NCBI RefSeq assembly: GCF_003584125.1
Contig: NZ_QXFL01000002.1
Coordinates: 186,001-250,000, forward strand
Source: Aurantiacibacter zhengii
GTDB taxonomy: Bacteria; Pseudomonadota; Alphaproteobacteria; Sphingomonadales; Sphingomonadaceae
Length of the DNA stretch: 64,000 nt
Direction: 5' to 3'
Part shown: positions 26,124-34,716 of the stretch, piece by piece
How the letters are laid out: every line of letters starts with the position of its first letter
Position numbering within the stretch: the stretch's first letter is position 1
Notes under the pieces: generated by a model
Databases searched by the model: none
The model's input: the letters and a program-made list of their open reading frames with translations, nothing else
Told to the model about the DNA's origin: nothing
Translations under genes and position numbers: made by a program

Positions 26124-27320
26124 TTATTCCTTGATCATCATGCGCAGCATGGCCGCGTCATTGGCCTCGGGTGCCAGTTCCAGGTAAGTGCGCAAGGCAT
26201 CGGAGCCCTGTGCGAATTCTCCGCTGCGCAGCAGGGCCAGTCCCATGCCGCGCCACGCGTCGTGCAGGTCGGGATCGAGATCGAGCGCCCCGCGATAGAA
26301 TTGCGCCGCGTTGACGAGATCGCGCGGATGGCCACGCCCCCGATACAGTTCGCCGCGAGCGTAAAGCAGGTCGGCGGTCTGGCCGTATTCGCCCAGCCGC
26401 TCGATCACGTAGTCGGTGCCGCCGAAGTCGTTGAGAGCAAGTTCGTCGGCCAGGAACCGGGGTGTCCAGTCCGCCGTGGCGCGTCGGTATTCTTCGACCC
26501 CGTCGTAGTCACCGCCCGGTACGCGGGTCGCCAGATCGGCAAGGGCTTCGGCACGTTCCATGCTGGTGGGATGGCTGGCGAAGAAGGCGACCCCGTCGTA
26601 GCGCGGAGAGCGCCGTCCACGGTCGATAGCCGTGCGGTCGGTCTCGTCCATGACGCCCTGCCAAACCTCGGCAGCGGCGATCGGACGAAAACCTGCATCG
26701 GCGATATAGCTGAAGCCAAGAGCGTCGGCCTCGCTCTCCTGGTTGCGACGGAAGCTGTAAACGCCTCCCAGGATCGCGACTTGCGCGTTATGGCCGTAGC
26801 CGTAGCCACCGTAATTGGCGGCAGCCGCGCCCAGCACCGCCGCCCACGCGCCGATATCGCTGCCGGTACGGCTGCGCCGGTAGTTGGCCAGGGTGTGGCG
26901 CAATTCGAAATGGGCGAACTCGTGGCCGAGGATCGACGCCAGCTCGGCTTCGGAGCGAACCCGCAGCAACAGGCCGGAGTTCACCCGCATCGTGCCGTTG
27001 GGCGTCATGGACGCGTTGAAGATCGGCACACGGACGATATAGACCCGCACGCTTTCGCAGCGATCCTGGCCAACGGTGCGGCAAAGCACCCCGCGCACGT
27101 AATCGTTCAGCGCCGGATCGCGGATCACCACATCGGTATCGCGCAGGACGCGCTCGTCCTCGTCGGCCATGGTCCACAGGCCCCGCTCGTCACGGTCCTG
27201 CGGCTGGTACACGCCCTCATACGGCGGGATGGCGAATTCGCCCTCATCCACCTGCGCCTGCGCGGCAGTGGCCAGCACGCAAAGGGAGGTGGCCGCAGCC
27301 ACCAGAGCTGCGAGGCGCAT
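26124..27320 (-). CDS. Exported M48-family zinc metalloprotease with TPR-like tail
   Basis: A 398-residue periplasmic metallopeptidase with a signal peptide (about 1-22). The zinc site is HEFAH (about 133-137) with the downstream ligand motif ESEADALG (about 194-201), as in M48 enzymes such as BepA/YfgC, which help outer-membrane protein assembly or removal. The C-terminal 100 residues contain TPR-like helices (ARGELYRGRGHPRDLVNAAQ onward), also found in BepA. It overlaps the upstream gene by one base (TAATG) and is followed after 5 bp by another secreted protein. Confidence 0.87.
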   Translation of the reverse strand: MRLAALVAAATSLCVLATAAQAQVDEGEFAIPPYEGVYQPQDRDERGLWTMADEDERVLRDTDVVIRDPALNDYVRGVLCRTVGQDRCESVRVYIVRVPIFNASMTPNGTMRVNSGLLLRVRSEAELASILGHEFAHFELRHTLANYRRSRTGSDIGAWAAVLGAAAANYGGYGYGHNAQVAILGGVYSFRRNQESEADALGFSYIADAGFRPIAAAEVWQGVMDETDRTAIDRGRRSPRYDGVAFFASHPTSMERAEALADLATRVPGGDYDGVEEYRRATADWTPRFLADELALNDFGGTDYVIERLGEYGQTADLLYARGELYRGRGHPRDLVNAAQFYRGALDLDPDLHDAWRGMGLALLRSGEFAQGSDALRTYLELAPEANDAAMLRMMIKE

Positions 27321-28066
27321 TATTCGCCAGCCGCGGCAGCAGGAACCAGCGGAAAGTCCTCGAACAGCTGCTCGACGCGGCGCTGCGCTCCGTCGACCTC
27401 GCGCACGTCACCGCCCATCTGCATGTCCGCATTCACCCACAGGATGTTGCCGGTTTCCAGATCCACCAGTGCGGCGAACCCAGCGTGGCGACCGGAGGTG
27501 ACACTCACCCCGCCCATCGCGGCGAAAACCTGCAGAACCTTGCGCCCGGTGGAGCCGTAGTGGTCCTCCGTATTGACGAACAGCGCATAGTCGGCGTTCT
27601 CCGCGCCTGGCAGGTCCTTGACGCCCGGCCCCAGCGTCCAGTCGAACACCTCGTTGCGATTGTCGGCCTTCTTCGTCTCGAGCCGGTTGCCCGGGAAGAA
27701 CTGGTAGCTGACGATCGATTCGGCGACAGTGCTGAACAGCGCCATGTAATCCTCGACGATGCGGGCATCTTCGCCAAAGGCCTCGGGGGCCTCGACCAGG
27801 GTGCTGCCGTACCGGACCTGGTAAGCGTCCAGCGCATTGCCGAGATTGTCGCGGGCGAGTTCGGTCCAGTCGGCGCGCGGCTCGAACATGCCGCCGGTCG
27901 ACTGCTCTCCCACGCGGATGCGGGGGCGGAAAACCAGGATGCGCGCGTCGCCCTGGACCTGCGTCGCATCGAAATCGTGCCGCACGGCGCCGCGCTCCTG
28001 CGCGGCAGCGGGTGCCGCCAGCGACAGGCATGCCGCAGCACCGAGAATCGTAAGAAATTTCGTCAT
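27320..28066 (-). CDS. Secreted protein of unknown function, first gene of M48 protease operon
   Basis: A 248-residue exported protein (signal peptide MTKFLTILGAAACLSLAAPA). I do not recognise the domain. It begins with an alpha/beta segment (ARILVFRPRIRVGEQSTGG, then an acidic helical stretch), and a later strand-rich half carries GNILWVNADMQMGGDVRE. The pattern resembles secreted or lipoprotein components that assemble in the envelope, but no family is claimed. ATG at 28066 follows AAGGGGG. Its stop overlaps the start of the M48 gene, so the two are translationally coupled. Confidence 0.75.
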   Translation of the reverse strand: MTKFLTILGAAACLSLAAPAAAQERGAVRHDFDATQVQGDARILVFRPRIRVGEQSTGGMFEPRADWTELARDNLGNALDAYQVRYGSTLVEAPEAFGEDARIVEDYMALFSTVAESIVSYQFFPGNRLETKKADNRNEVFDWTLGPGVKDLPGAENADYALFVNTEDHYGSTGRKVLQVFAAMGGVSVTSGRHAGFAALVDLETGNILWVNADMQMGGDVREVDGAQRRVEQLFEDFPLVPAAAAGE

Positions 28067-28088
28067 TTTGCCCCCTTCGTTCGGCCAA

Positions 28089-28116
28089 TCTGTAAATTGG
28101 AAAAGGGCGCTGTCAA
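28089..28116 (-). promoter_or_regulatory. Promoter of the M48 protease operon
   Basis: On the minus strand a perfect TTGACA (28116-28111) and TACAGA (28094-28089) lie 16 bases apart. The predicted start near 28083 leaves a 17-base leader carrying the GGGGG ribosome-binding site. Confidence 0.5.
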
Positions 28117-28216
28117 TCCACTGTTTTGCGGTCATTTTCATTAACCCACAGTCTTTGCCAAAAGCTGCCATCCACGGCCTTGCGTGCCACGAGCACAAGA
28201 GTCGTATCGCCCCCGA

Positions 28217-28245
28217 TTGCCCCCTCGCGCGGATAAGTGTATAGG
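28217..28245 (+). promoter_or_regulatory. Promoter of purC
   Basis: TTGCCC (28217-28222), a 17-base spacer and TATAGG (28240-28245) form the best promoter match in the window. Transcription should begin near 28252, just ahead of the leader hairpin. Confidence 0.65.
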
Positions 28246-28257
28246 CCGCGTTCAAAC

Positions 28258-28311
28258 GCGCCCCGGCACCTTCGCGAACTTCCATCGCGTTGCCGGGGCG
28301 CTCGCTTTTTT
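28258..28311 (+). terminator. Terminator-like hairpin in the purC leader
   Basis: GCGCCCCGGCA (28258-28268) and TGCCGGGGCGC (28291-28301) are perfectly complementary across a 22-base loop. TCGC and six T residues (28306-28311) follow. Because it lies between the promoter and the purC ribosome-binding site, it may be an attenuator, or the end of a short leader RNA. Confidence 0.65.
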
Positions 28312-28331
28312 GCTGTTGAAAGGTTTCTCCC

Positions 28332-29153
28332 ATGTCCCGTCGTCGCCAGATCTACGAAGGCAAGGCCAAGATCCTTTACGAAGGCCCCGAACCGGGTACG
28401 CTGATCCAGTATTTCAAGGACGATGCCACCGCCTTCAACGCCCAGAAGAAGGGCACGATCAACGGCAAGGGCGTGATCAACAACCGCATCAGCGAGTATA
28501 TCTTCACGCGCCTGGCGCACATCGGTATCCCCACCCATTTCATCCGCCGCCTGAACATGCGCGAGCAGCTAGTCCGGCAGGTGGAGATCATTCCGCTCGA
28601 AGTGGTGGTGCGTAACGTAGCCGCCGGTTCCATCAGCAAGCGCCTGGGTATCGAGGAAGGCGAGATGCTGCCGCACACGCTGATCGAATACTATCTGAAG
28701 GACGATGCGCTGGGCGATCCGCTGGTGTCGGAGGAGCATATCGCCGCCTTCAACTGGGCCAGCCACGAAGAGATGCAAGATATCGCCGCCATGGCGATCC
28801 GCATCAACGATTTCCTCTCCGGCATGTTCGCCGCGGTCGACATCCGCCTGATCGATTTCAAGCTGGAATTCGGGCGCATCTATGACGGCGATTTCAGCCG
28901 CGTGATCCTGGCCGACGAGTTCAGCCCGGACAACTGCCGCCTGTGGGACTTCAACACGAACGAGAAGATGGACAAGGACCGCTTCCGCCGCGACCTGGGC
29001 GGCGAGGAAGAGGCTTACCAGGAAGTCGCCCGTCGCCTGGGCGTGCTCTCGGGCGAGGATAACGGCCCCGGCGAAGTGCTGGACATGGATGCCCACCGCT
29101 CCCGCCTGCGCACCTCCCCGCAAAAGCCGGGCGCACCCAAGCCGAAGAAATAG
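28332..29153 (+). CDS. purC: SAICAR synthetase
   Basis: PurC joins aspartate to CAIR with ATP in step 8 of purine synthesis (numbering for bacteria). The 273-residue protein begins [20 protein letters not shown] (about 3-22) and has the signatures [20 protein letters not shown] (about 83-102) and [10 protein letters not shown] (about 174-183), plus [16 protein letters not shown]-terminal tail of about 25 residues, basic and proline-rich, extends past the usual domain. AAAGG lies 8 bases before the ATG. purSQ are 4.6 kb further on the same strand and purMN 16 kb further. Confidence 0.97.
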   Translation: MSRRRQIYEGKAKILYEGPEPGTLIQYFKDDATAFNAQKKGTINGKGVINNRISEYIFTRLAHIGIPTHFIRRLNMREQLVRQVEIIPLEVVVRNVAAGSISKRLGIEEGEMLPHTLIEYYLKDDALGDPLVSEEHIAAFNWASHEEMQDIAAMAIRINDFLSGMFAAVDIRLIDFKLEFGRIYDGDFSRVILADEFSPDNCRLWDFNTNEKMDKDRFRRDLGGEEEAYQEVARRLGVLSGEDNGPGEVLDMDAHRSRLRTSPQKPGAPKPKK

Positions 29154-29237
29154 GCACCCCCGGCCCGTCGCGGGCCGTCACCACCCTTGCCGAACGACGA
29201 ATGGGCACACCGCCCTAGTGACCGGTTGCGCCATGTT

Positions 29238-29254
29238 CATATGCCGTGCATATG
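29238..29254. repeat. CATATG-N5-CATATG element upstream of the M16 peptidase gene
   Basis: Two copies of the palindrome CATATG flank CCGTG, directly followed by TTGTTGCAACTGCAAC, which contains a further GTTGCAAC palindrome. It sits 63-79 bases before the ATG. An operator role is only a suggestion. Confidence 0.4.
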
Positions 29255-29316
29255 TTGTTGCAACTGCAACGGCGTACTCTCGCCGCCTATCCATTTGTGA
29301 CAAGGGGACAATTTTC

Positions 29317-32166
29317 ATGACCATGCGCCGTGCGCTTTCCGCTTCCATTTCATCGGCCGCGATGGCCTTCACCCTGGTGATCGCCGCTCCGGCTGCCGCG
29401 CAGGCCGAATGGGGGACCGAGGCGACCGATGTCGTGCAGGATCCTTCCGTGACCTACGGCGTGCTGGAAAACGGCATGCGCTATGCCATCCGCCAGAACG
29501 ACACGCCCGAAGGCACGGCATCGTTCCGCATGCATTTCGATGTCGGTTCGCTGGGCGAAGCCGAGAACGAGCGCGGGCTGGCGCACTTCATCGAGCACAT
29601 GGCCTTCAACGGCTCCACCAATGTGCCCGAAGGCGAGATGATCCCGCTGCTGGAGCGGCTGGGTCTTGCTTTCGGTCCGGATACGAATGCCTACACCAGC
29701 TTCGACGAGACGGTGTACATGCTGGATGTTCCCAACGCCAACGAGGAGAGCCTGGAAACCGCGCTGTTCCTGATGCGCGAAACCGCCAGCGAACTGACCT
29801 TCACCCCCGAAGCGGTCGACCGCGAGCGCGAGATCCTGGTGAGCGAGCGCCGCACGCGCGACACCGCCGGGCTGCGCAACTTCCGCGATCTCTTCGACTT
29901 CCGCATTCCCGGCACGCGCTATACCACGCGTTTCCCCATCGGCCTGGACGCGGTGCTGCGTGAAGCCCCGGCAGAGCGGCTGCGCGACTTCTACAACCGC
30001 TTCTACCGTCCGGAAAACGCGACCTTCGTCGCTGTCGGCGATTTCGACGTCGCCGAGATGGAAGCTGCCATCAAGGAACGGTTCGAAAGCTGGCAGGGTC
30101 GCGGGCCGGCAGGCGAGATTCCCGCCCCCGGCTCTGTGGATTTCGACCGCGATGCCGAGTTCGACACCTTCGTGGATCCCACCATCAACGAGGCCGTGGC
30201 GATCTTCCAGATGCGCCCCTACACCGATCCGGTCGATACGATCGAGGAACGCACCCGCGAACAGGTGCAGGGCCTGGCAGAAGCGATGTTCGACCGGCGC
30301 ATCACCCGCATCGCCAACCGTGAAAACAGCCCGATCCTGGGCGGCGGCTTCGGCATCGGCAGCGATGTGGACGTAGCCGACTATTCGGCCATCAGCATCA
30401 GCACGCGCGACGGTGCGTGGGACGAGGGCCTGATGATCGCCGAGCAGGAACTTCGCCGGGCGCTGGAATACGGGTTCACCCAGTCCGAACTGGATTTCGC
30501 GCTGACCAATACCGAAAGCGCTCTTCAACGCAGTGCCGCACAGGCCGGTGCGCGCAACAACGCCCAGCTGGCGATGGCCCTGGTAAACGCTGCGACGGAA
30601 AACGACTTCGTCACCGATCCGCAGTGGCGTTACGAACTGTTCCAGCAGATCCGCCCGCAACTGACGCTGGAAGCGGTGAACGAATTCTTCCGCGAAGCCT
30701 GGAGCGAGGGCCAGCCGCTGGTTCGCGTCGCCGCAAAGGAACTGGAAGGCGGAGAAGATGCCGTCGCCGCAGTCTACAATGACAGCATGCAGGTCGCCGT
30801 GGCAGAGCCGGAAGACGTGGTCGCCACGGAATTCGCCTATGCCAACTGGGGCGACCCCGGCCAGATCGTTACGGACACCACGATCGAGGACCTGGGCATC
30901 CGCACCGTTACTTTCGACAACAACGTGCGGCTGAACATCAAGCAGACCGATTTCGAACCGGGCCGTGTCCGCTTCACCGTCAACATGGACGGCGGCAGCC
31001 TGGCGCTGGATGGAATGAATTCCACCGCCGCCAGCCTCTACCTGCAGATTGCCTCTGCGGTCGGTGGCCTTGGCCAGCACAGTTTCGACGAAATCACCGA
31101 ACTGCTGGCCGGGCAGCAGGTATCGACCGGCCTCGGCGCCGGAACCGATACCTTCACCTCTGCCGGGGTCACCACGCCGGACGATCTGCTGATGCAGATG
31201 AAGGTCAGCGCTGCCTATCTCACCGATCCGGGCCTTCGTCCGGAGGCGGATGCCCGCTTCAACGCGGTGATCGATGCCGTCTGGGGTCAGCTGGAATCGC
31301 AGCCCGCACAGGTCTTCAGCCTGCGCACGGGAGAGCAGATTTCCGACAGCCCCTACACCGCCTTCCCGACGCGCGAGCAGCTTGGCTCTGTCGATCGCGA
31401 AGCCCTGCGCGACAAGGTCCTGTCCTATGCAGGCAACGGTGCGATCGAGATCGGAATCGTGGGCGACATCGACCCGCAGACGGCTATCGAAGCGGTCGCC
31501 CAGACCTTTGGCGCTTTGCCAGAGCGCCAGGCGGAATTCTCGACCTTCGCCGACAAGCGTGAGTTGCGCTTCCTCGACCTGTCGGGCGACGAAGTGAACG
31601 ACTTCACCCATACCGGACAGGAAGACCAGGCCCTGGTCGGCAGCATCTGGCGCACCCGCGACGACAGCGACTTCCGCGAGGACATGGGGCTTAGCCTGCT
31701 GTCCGGCCTTGTCCGGCTGAAGGGGCTGGAAACCCTGCGCGAGGAACTGGCAGCAACCTACAGCCCGCTGGTCTCCAACTCCACCAGTTCGGATTTCGAC
31801 GACTTCGGCACGCTCAGCCTGGCTGCCATCGTCGATCCTGCACAGGCAGACGAGGTGCGGGAAATCATCCACCGTCTCGCCAGCGAACTGCGTGACGAGC
31901 CGGTGAGCGAGGACTTTCTGCTGCGCGCTCGCCAGCCGGTGCTGGAAAGCATCCGCCTGGCGCGGGAGAACAACGGCTTCTGGATGGGCGTGGTTTCCGA
32001 CGCGCAGAGCGAGGCCGACCGGCTCGACCGCGTTCGCGAACAGGCCGAGGTTATCATGAGCTTCACGCCCGCAGACCTGCAGGCACTGGCGCAGACCTAC
32101 CTCGTGCCCGAACGCCGTGCCGACACGCGCATCCTCGTTGCGGCAGATGACAGCGACGGCGAGTAA
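29317..32166 (+). CDS. M16-family (pitrilysin-like) zinc peptidase, exported
   Basis: A 949-residue exported metallopeptidase with a signal peptide (about 1-30, ending APAAAQA). The inverted zinc motif HFIEH lies near residue 92-96, with the distal acidic ligand in VDREREILVSERRTRD (about 168-183). A second M16 repeat covers the C-terminal half and lacks the zinc motif, as expected for the inactive partner domain. Such enzymes degrade peptides in the periplasm. ATG at 29317 is chosen because AAGGGG lies 9 bases upstream. A strong terminator follows the gene. Confidence 0.93.
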   Translation: MTMRRALSASISSAAMAFTLVIAAPAAAQAEWGTEATDVVQDPSVTYGVLENGMRYAIRQNDTPEGTASFRMHFDVGSLGEAENERGLAHFIEHMAFNGSTNVPEGEMIPLLERLGLAFGPDTNAYTSFDETVYMLDVPNANEESLETALFLMRETASELTFTPEAVDREREILVSERRTRDTAGLRNFRDLFDFRIPGTRYTTRFPIGLDAVLREAPAERLRDFYNRFYRPENATFVAVGDFDVAEMEAAIKERFESWQGRGPAGEIPAPGSVDFDRDAEFDTFVDPTINEAVAIFQMRPYTDPVDTIEERTREQVQGLAEAMFDRRITRIANRENSPILGGGFGIGSDVDVADYSAISISTRDGAWDEGLMIAEQELRRALEYGFTQSELDFALTNTESALQRSAAQAGARNNAQLAMALVNAATENDFVTDPQWRYELFQQIRPQLTLEAVNEFFREAWSEGQPLVRVAAKELEGGEDAVAAVYNDSMQVAVAEPEDVVATEFAYANWGDPGQIVTDTTIEDLGIRTVTFDNNVRLNIKQTDFEPGRVRFTVNMDGGSLALDGMNSTAASLYLQIASAVGGLGQHSFDEITELLAGQQVSTGLGAGTDTFTSAGVTTPDDLLMQMKVSAAYLTDPGLRPEADARFNAVIDAVWGQLESQPAQVFSLRTGEQISDSPYTAFPTREQLGSVDREALRDKVLSYAGNGAIEIGIVGDIDPQTAIEAVAQTFGALPERQAEFSTFADKRELRFLDLSGDEVNDFTHTGQEDQALVGSIWRTRDDSDFREDMGLSLLSGLVRLKGLETLREELAATYSPLVSNSTSSDFDDFGTLSLAAIVDPAQADEVREIIHRLASELRDEPVSEDFLLRARQPVLESIRLARENNGFWMGVVSDAQSEADRLDRVREQAEVIMSFTPADLQALAQTYLVPERRADTRILVAADDSDGE

Positions 32167-32182
32167 TATCGGACAATAATTG

Positions 32183-32219
32183 CGGGGGCCGAGGCATGTG
32201 CTTCGGCCCCCGTTTTTTT
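32183..32219 (+). terminator. Rho-independent terminator of the M16 peptidase gene
   Basis: CGGGGGCCGA and TCGGCCCCCG form a long GC stem followed by seven T residues, 16 bases after the stop codon. Confidence 0.9.
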
Positions 32220-32251
32220 GCCCGTTTTTTCGCCCCTTTTTTCGCTTTGTG

Positions 32252-33472
32252 TCAGATTTCGATCAGCGTCGAATGAATATGCAGTTCGCCCAGCATGGTC
32301 TTGTGCACCGGGCACTTGTCGGCGATTTCCATCAGCCGCTGGCGCTGCTTGCCGGTCAGGTCGCCCGATAGCTCTATCGCGCGGTCAATCACCTGTATCG
32401 GCACGCCCTTGTCCTCGCAGTCGACGCAATCTGTGTGATGGTCGCGGCTGTGTTCCAGCTCGATCCGCACGCTATCGAGCGGTATCTTCTTGCGCTCCGC
32501 ATACATCTGGATGGTCATGCTGGTGCAGGTACCCAGCGCCGCCAGCAGCAGGTCGTAAGGCGTGGGGCCATGGTCGCTTCCGCCAAAGCTTACCGGTTCA
32601 TCGGCGATGAATTCGTGGCTGGCGGTGCGCACCCACTGGGCGAACTTGCCCCCTGCGGTTGCAACTTCCACGGTACCTGCGAATTCCTCACGCGGCGCCA
32701 TCGGCAGGTCTGCGAGGTAGGGCGTTGCCCAGGCAGCGATCATGTTGGCCGCATATTCGGCGCTGCCGGGCTCTGTCAGCAGGTGATCGGCGTTATCCAG
32801 CGCGACGAAGCTCTTGGGGTGCTTCGCCTTCTCGAAAATCAGCCGGGCGTTATCGATGCCGACGACTTCATCCTGCGGACAGTGCATCACCATCAGCGGC
32901 AGGCCAAGATTGGCGATACGCTCTCCCTGCGGCTGGTCGCGGCCCTGTTCCAGGAAAGCCCTGGCGATACGGAACTTGCGGCCCGCCAGGGTCACCTCCG
33001 CCTCGCCGTTGTCCTCGATATCGTCGACCGCATCGCCGAAATGCTCGAACACGTGCGAAGCATCGTAGGGCGCGTTGAGGGTCGCCACGCCTCGCGCCTG
33101 GGGAACGTGCGCGGCCGCCGCCAGCACCGCCGCTCCGCCCAGCGAATGGCCTACCAGCAGCACGGGAGGCAGGCCGCGGTCGGCCAGCGCCTGCGCGGCA
33201 CAGGTCAGGTCCTCCACATTGGTGGCAAAGCCCGCGTTGGCGAAATCGCCATCGCTGCCGCCCAGCCCGGTAAAGTCGAACCGCAGCACCGCCAGCCCCT
33301 TCGCCGCAAGGGCGGAGGCAACGCGCGTGGCAGCGTGGCTTTGCTTTGTGCAGGTGAAGCAATGGGCGAACAGCGCGGCGGCGCGCGGTTTCGTATAGAG
33401 GGGCAATTCCAGCCGCCCGTCCAGCGTCTGCCCGTTCTTGCCGGTGAAAGTGAACTTCTCGGTGGCGATCAT
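32252..33472 (-). CDS. Alpha/beta hydrolase fused to an OsmC-type domain
   Basis: A 406-residue bifunctional protein. Residues about 1-250 form an alpha/beta hydrolase with nucleophile elbow GHSLGG (Ser near 102), acid in HCPQDEVVG and His in LDNADHLL. Residues about 265-406 form an OsmC/Ohr-like domain with both redox cysteines, in LGTCTSMT and in DKCPVHKTM. OsmC enzymes reduce organic hydroperoxides with thiols; the hydrolase may release or handle lipid esters, but the link is unproven. ATG at 33472 is 10 bases after GGAGGG. The fusion is known in other proteobacteria. Confidence 0.92.
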   Translation of the reverse strand: MIATEKFTFTGKNGQTLDGRLELPLYTKPRAAALFAHCFTCTKQSHAATRVASALAAKGLAVLRFDFTGLGGSDGDFANAGFATNVEDLTCAAQALADRGLPPVLLVGHSLGGAAVLAAAAHVPQARGVATLNAPYDASHVFEHFGDAVDDIEDNGEAEVTLAGRKFRIARAFLEQGRDQPQGERIANLGLPLMVMHCPQDEVVGIDNARLIFEKAKHPKSFVALDNADHLLTEPGSAEYAANMIAAWATPYLADLPMAPREEFAGTVEVATAGGKFAQWVRTASHEFIADEPVSFGGSDHGPTPYDLLLAALGTCTSMTIQMYAERKKIPLDSVRIELEHSRDHHTDCVDCEDKGVPIQVIDRAIELSGDLTGKQRQRLMEIADKCPVHKTMLGELHIHSTLIEI

Positions 33473-33681
33473 GTGCTGCAAACCCTCCTGCGGCGCGGCT
33501 TTCCTACACGCACCATGGCACACCAATGCATGGGGCGATGCAACCGTTTCAATCCTTCTTGATGCAGCCGCCAGTCCGCTCGGAATACCCCACCCGCTTT
33601 TCTGCTTCAGGACACTGTTCCATGTGTTCCAGGTTAGTTGGATTTCGGTTGCAAATCGCGGGTGGATTGCGCCGCCGCCCC

Positions 33682-33710
33682 TTGCCCATCGCGCTGGCAA
33701 TCGCCATAGG
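33682..33710 (+). promoter_or_regulatory. Promoter of purSQ
   Basis: TTGCCC (33682-33687), 17 bases and CATAGG (33705-33710) closely resemble the purC promoter, including a TCGCGC directly behind the -35 box. The predicted start is near 33717. Confidence 0.55.
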
Positions 33711-33748
33711 CTGCGGCGAAACCGACGAGTTCTCGAAAGGCCCGATCC

Positions 33749-33982
33749 ATGAAAGTCCGCATCCATGTCAGCCTGAAGCCCGGCGTGCTCGATCCGCAGG
33801 GCCGCGCCGTGCACCACGCGCTTGAGGGACTGGGCTACAAGGGCGTGGAAGATGTGCGCATCGGTCGCCTTGTCGAGATGGACGTGGCCGACGACACGAC
33901 GGACGCGGCGCTTGACGAAATGTGCCAGAAGCTGCTCGCCAACATGGTGATCGAGAACTACCGCATCGAGAAGGTCGCCTGA
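33749..33982 (+). CDS. purS: FGAM synthase subunit PurS
   Basis: PurS is the small structural subunit that joins PurL and PurQ in the three-part formylglycinamidine ribonucleotide synthase. The 77-residue protein shows the family pattern [20 protein letters not shown] at its start, [17 protein letters not shown] in the middle and [16 protein letters not shown] at the end. It overlaps purQ by one base. purL is not in the window. Confidence 0.96.
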   Translation: MKVRIHVSLKPGVLDPQGRAVHHALEGLGYKGVEDVRIGRLVEMDVADDTTDAALDEMCQKLLANMVIENYRIEKVA

Positions 33983-34653
33983 TGAAGACCGCAGTCGTCA
34001 CATTCCCCGGATCGAACTGCGACCGCGACATGTGGGTCGCGCTGCGTGACGTATCGGGCAAGGAGCCGGTGAAGGTCTGGCACGGCGATGCCGACCTGCC
34101 GGACGGCCTCGACTTCATCGCCCTGCCCGGCGGCTTTTCCTACGGCGATTACCTGCGTAGTGGCGCCATGGCGGCGAACAGCCCGATCATGCGCTCCGTC
34201 GTGACCGCTGCCGAGCGCGGCGTGCCCGTGCTGGGCGTGTGCAACGGCTTCCAGGTGCTGACCGAGGCGCAGTTGCTGCCAGGCGCGCTGATGCGCAACG
34301 CGGCGCAGACCTTCATCTGCCGCACTGTTCCCCTGGTGGTCGAAAACGCCACCAGCCTGTTCACCAGCGCCTATTCCAAGGGTGAGACGATCCACATTCC
34401 GGTCGCCCATCACGATGGCAACTATTTCGCGGACGACGCGACGCTGGACCGGCTGGAAGGAGAAGGCCGCGTGGCTTTCCGCTACGCCGAGAACTGCAAT
34501 GGCTCGCGCCGCGACATCGCCGGCGTGCTGAATGCCAAGGGTAATGTGCTCGGCATGATGCCCCACCCGGAACGCGCTATCGAGGACGATCACGGCGGCA
34601 GCGATGGCCGACGCTTGTTCGAAAGCGTGATCGGCTCGCTCGTCGGCGCCTAG
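33982..34653 (+). CDS. purQ: FGAM synthase glutaminase subunit PurQ
   Basis: PurQ hydrolyses glutamine and passes ammonia to PurL. The 223-residue class I glutaminase shows the entry FPGSNCDRD (about 8-16), [12 protein letters not shown], the nucleophile Cys87 in GVCNGFQ, and His195/Glu197 in [13 protein letters not shown] at 33982 overlaps the purS stop (TGATG), so translation is coupled. It converges on the GGDEF-EAL gene across 63 bp with no clear terminator. Confidence 0.97.
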   Translation: MKTAVVTFPGSNCDRDMWVALRDVSGKEPVKVWHGDADLPDGLDFIALPGGFSYGDYLRSGAMAANSPIMRSVVTAAERGVPVLGVCNGFQVLTEAQLLPGALMRNAAQTFICRTVPLVVENATSLFTSAYSKGETIHIPVAHHDGNYFADDATLDRLEGEGRVAFRYAENCNGSRRDIAGVLNAKGNVLGMMPHPERAIEDDHGGSDGRRLFESVIGSLVGA

Positions 34654-34716
34654 AATTCGCGGGGTGAGCTTACCTGCAGGGTCAGCCCGCGCCTCACGGA
34701 CAGGTTCAGACCCGGA

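Noticed and set aside
29350-31872. A long open frame on the minus strand opposite the M16 peptidase gene
   Set aside because: The plus strand has HFIEH, a signal peptide, a ribosome-binding site and a terminator; the opposite frame has none of these.
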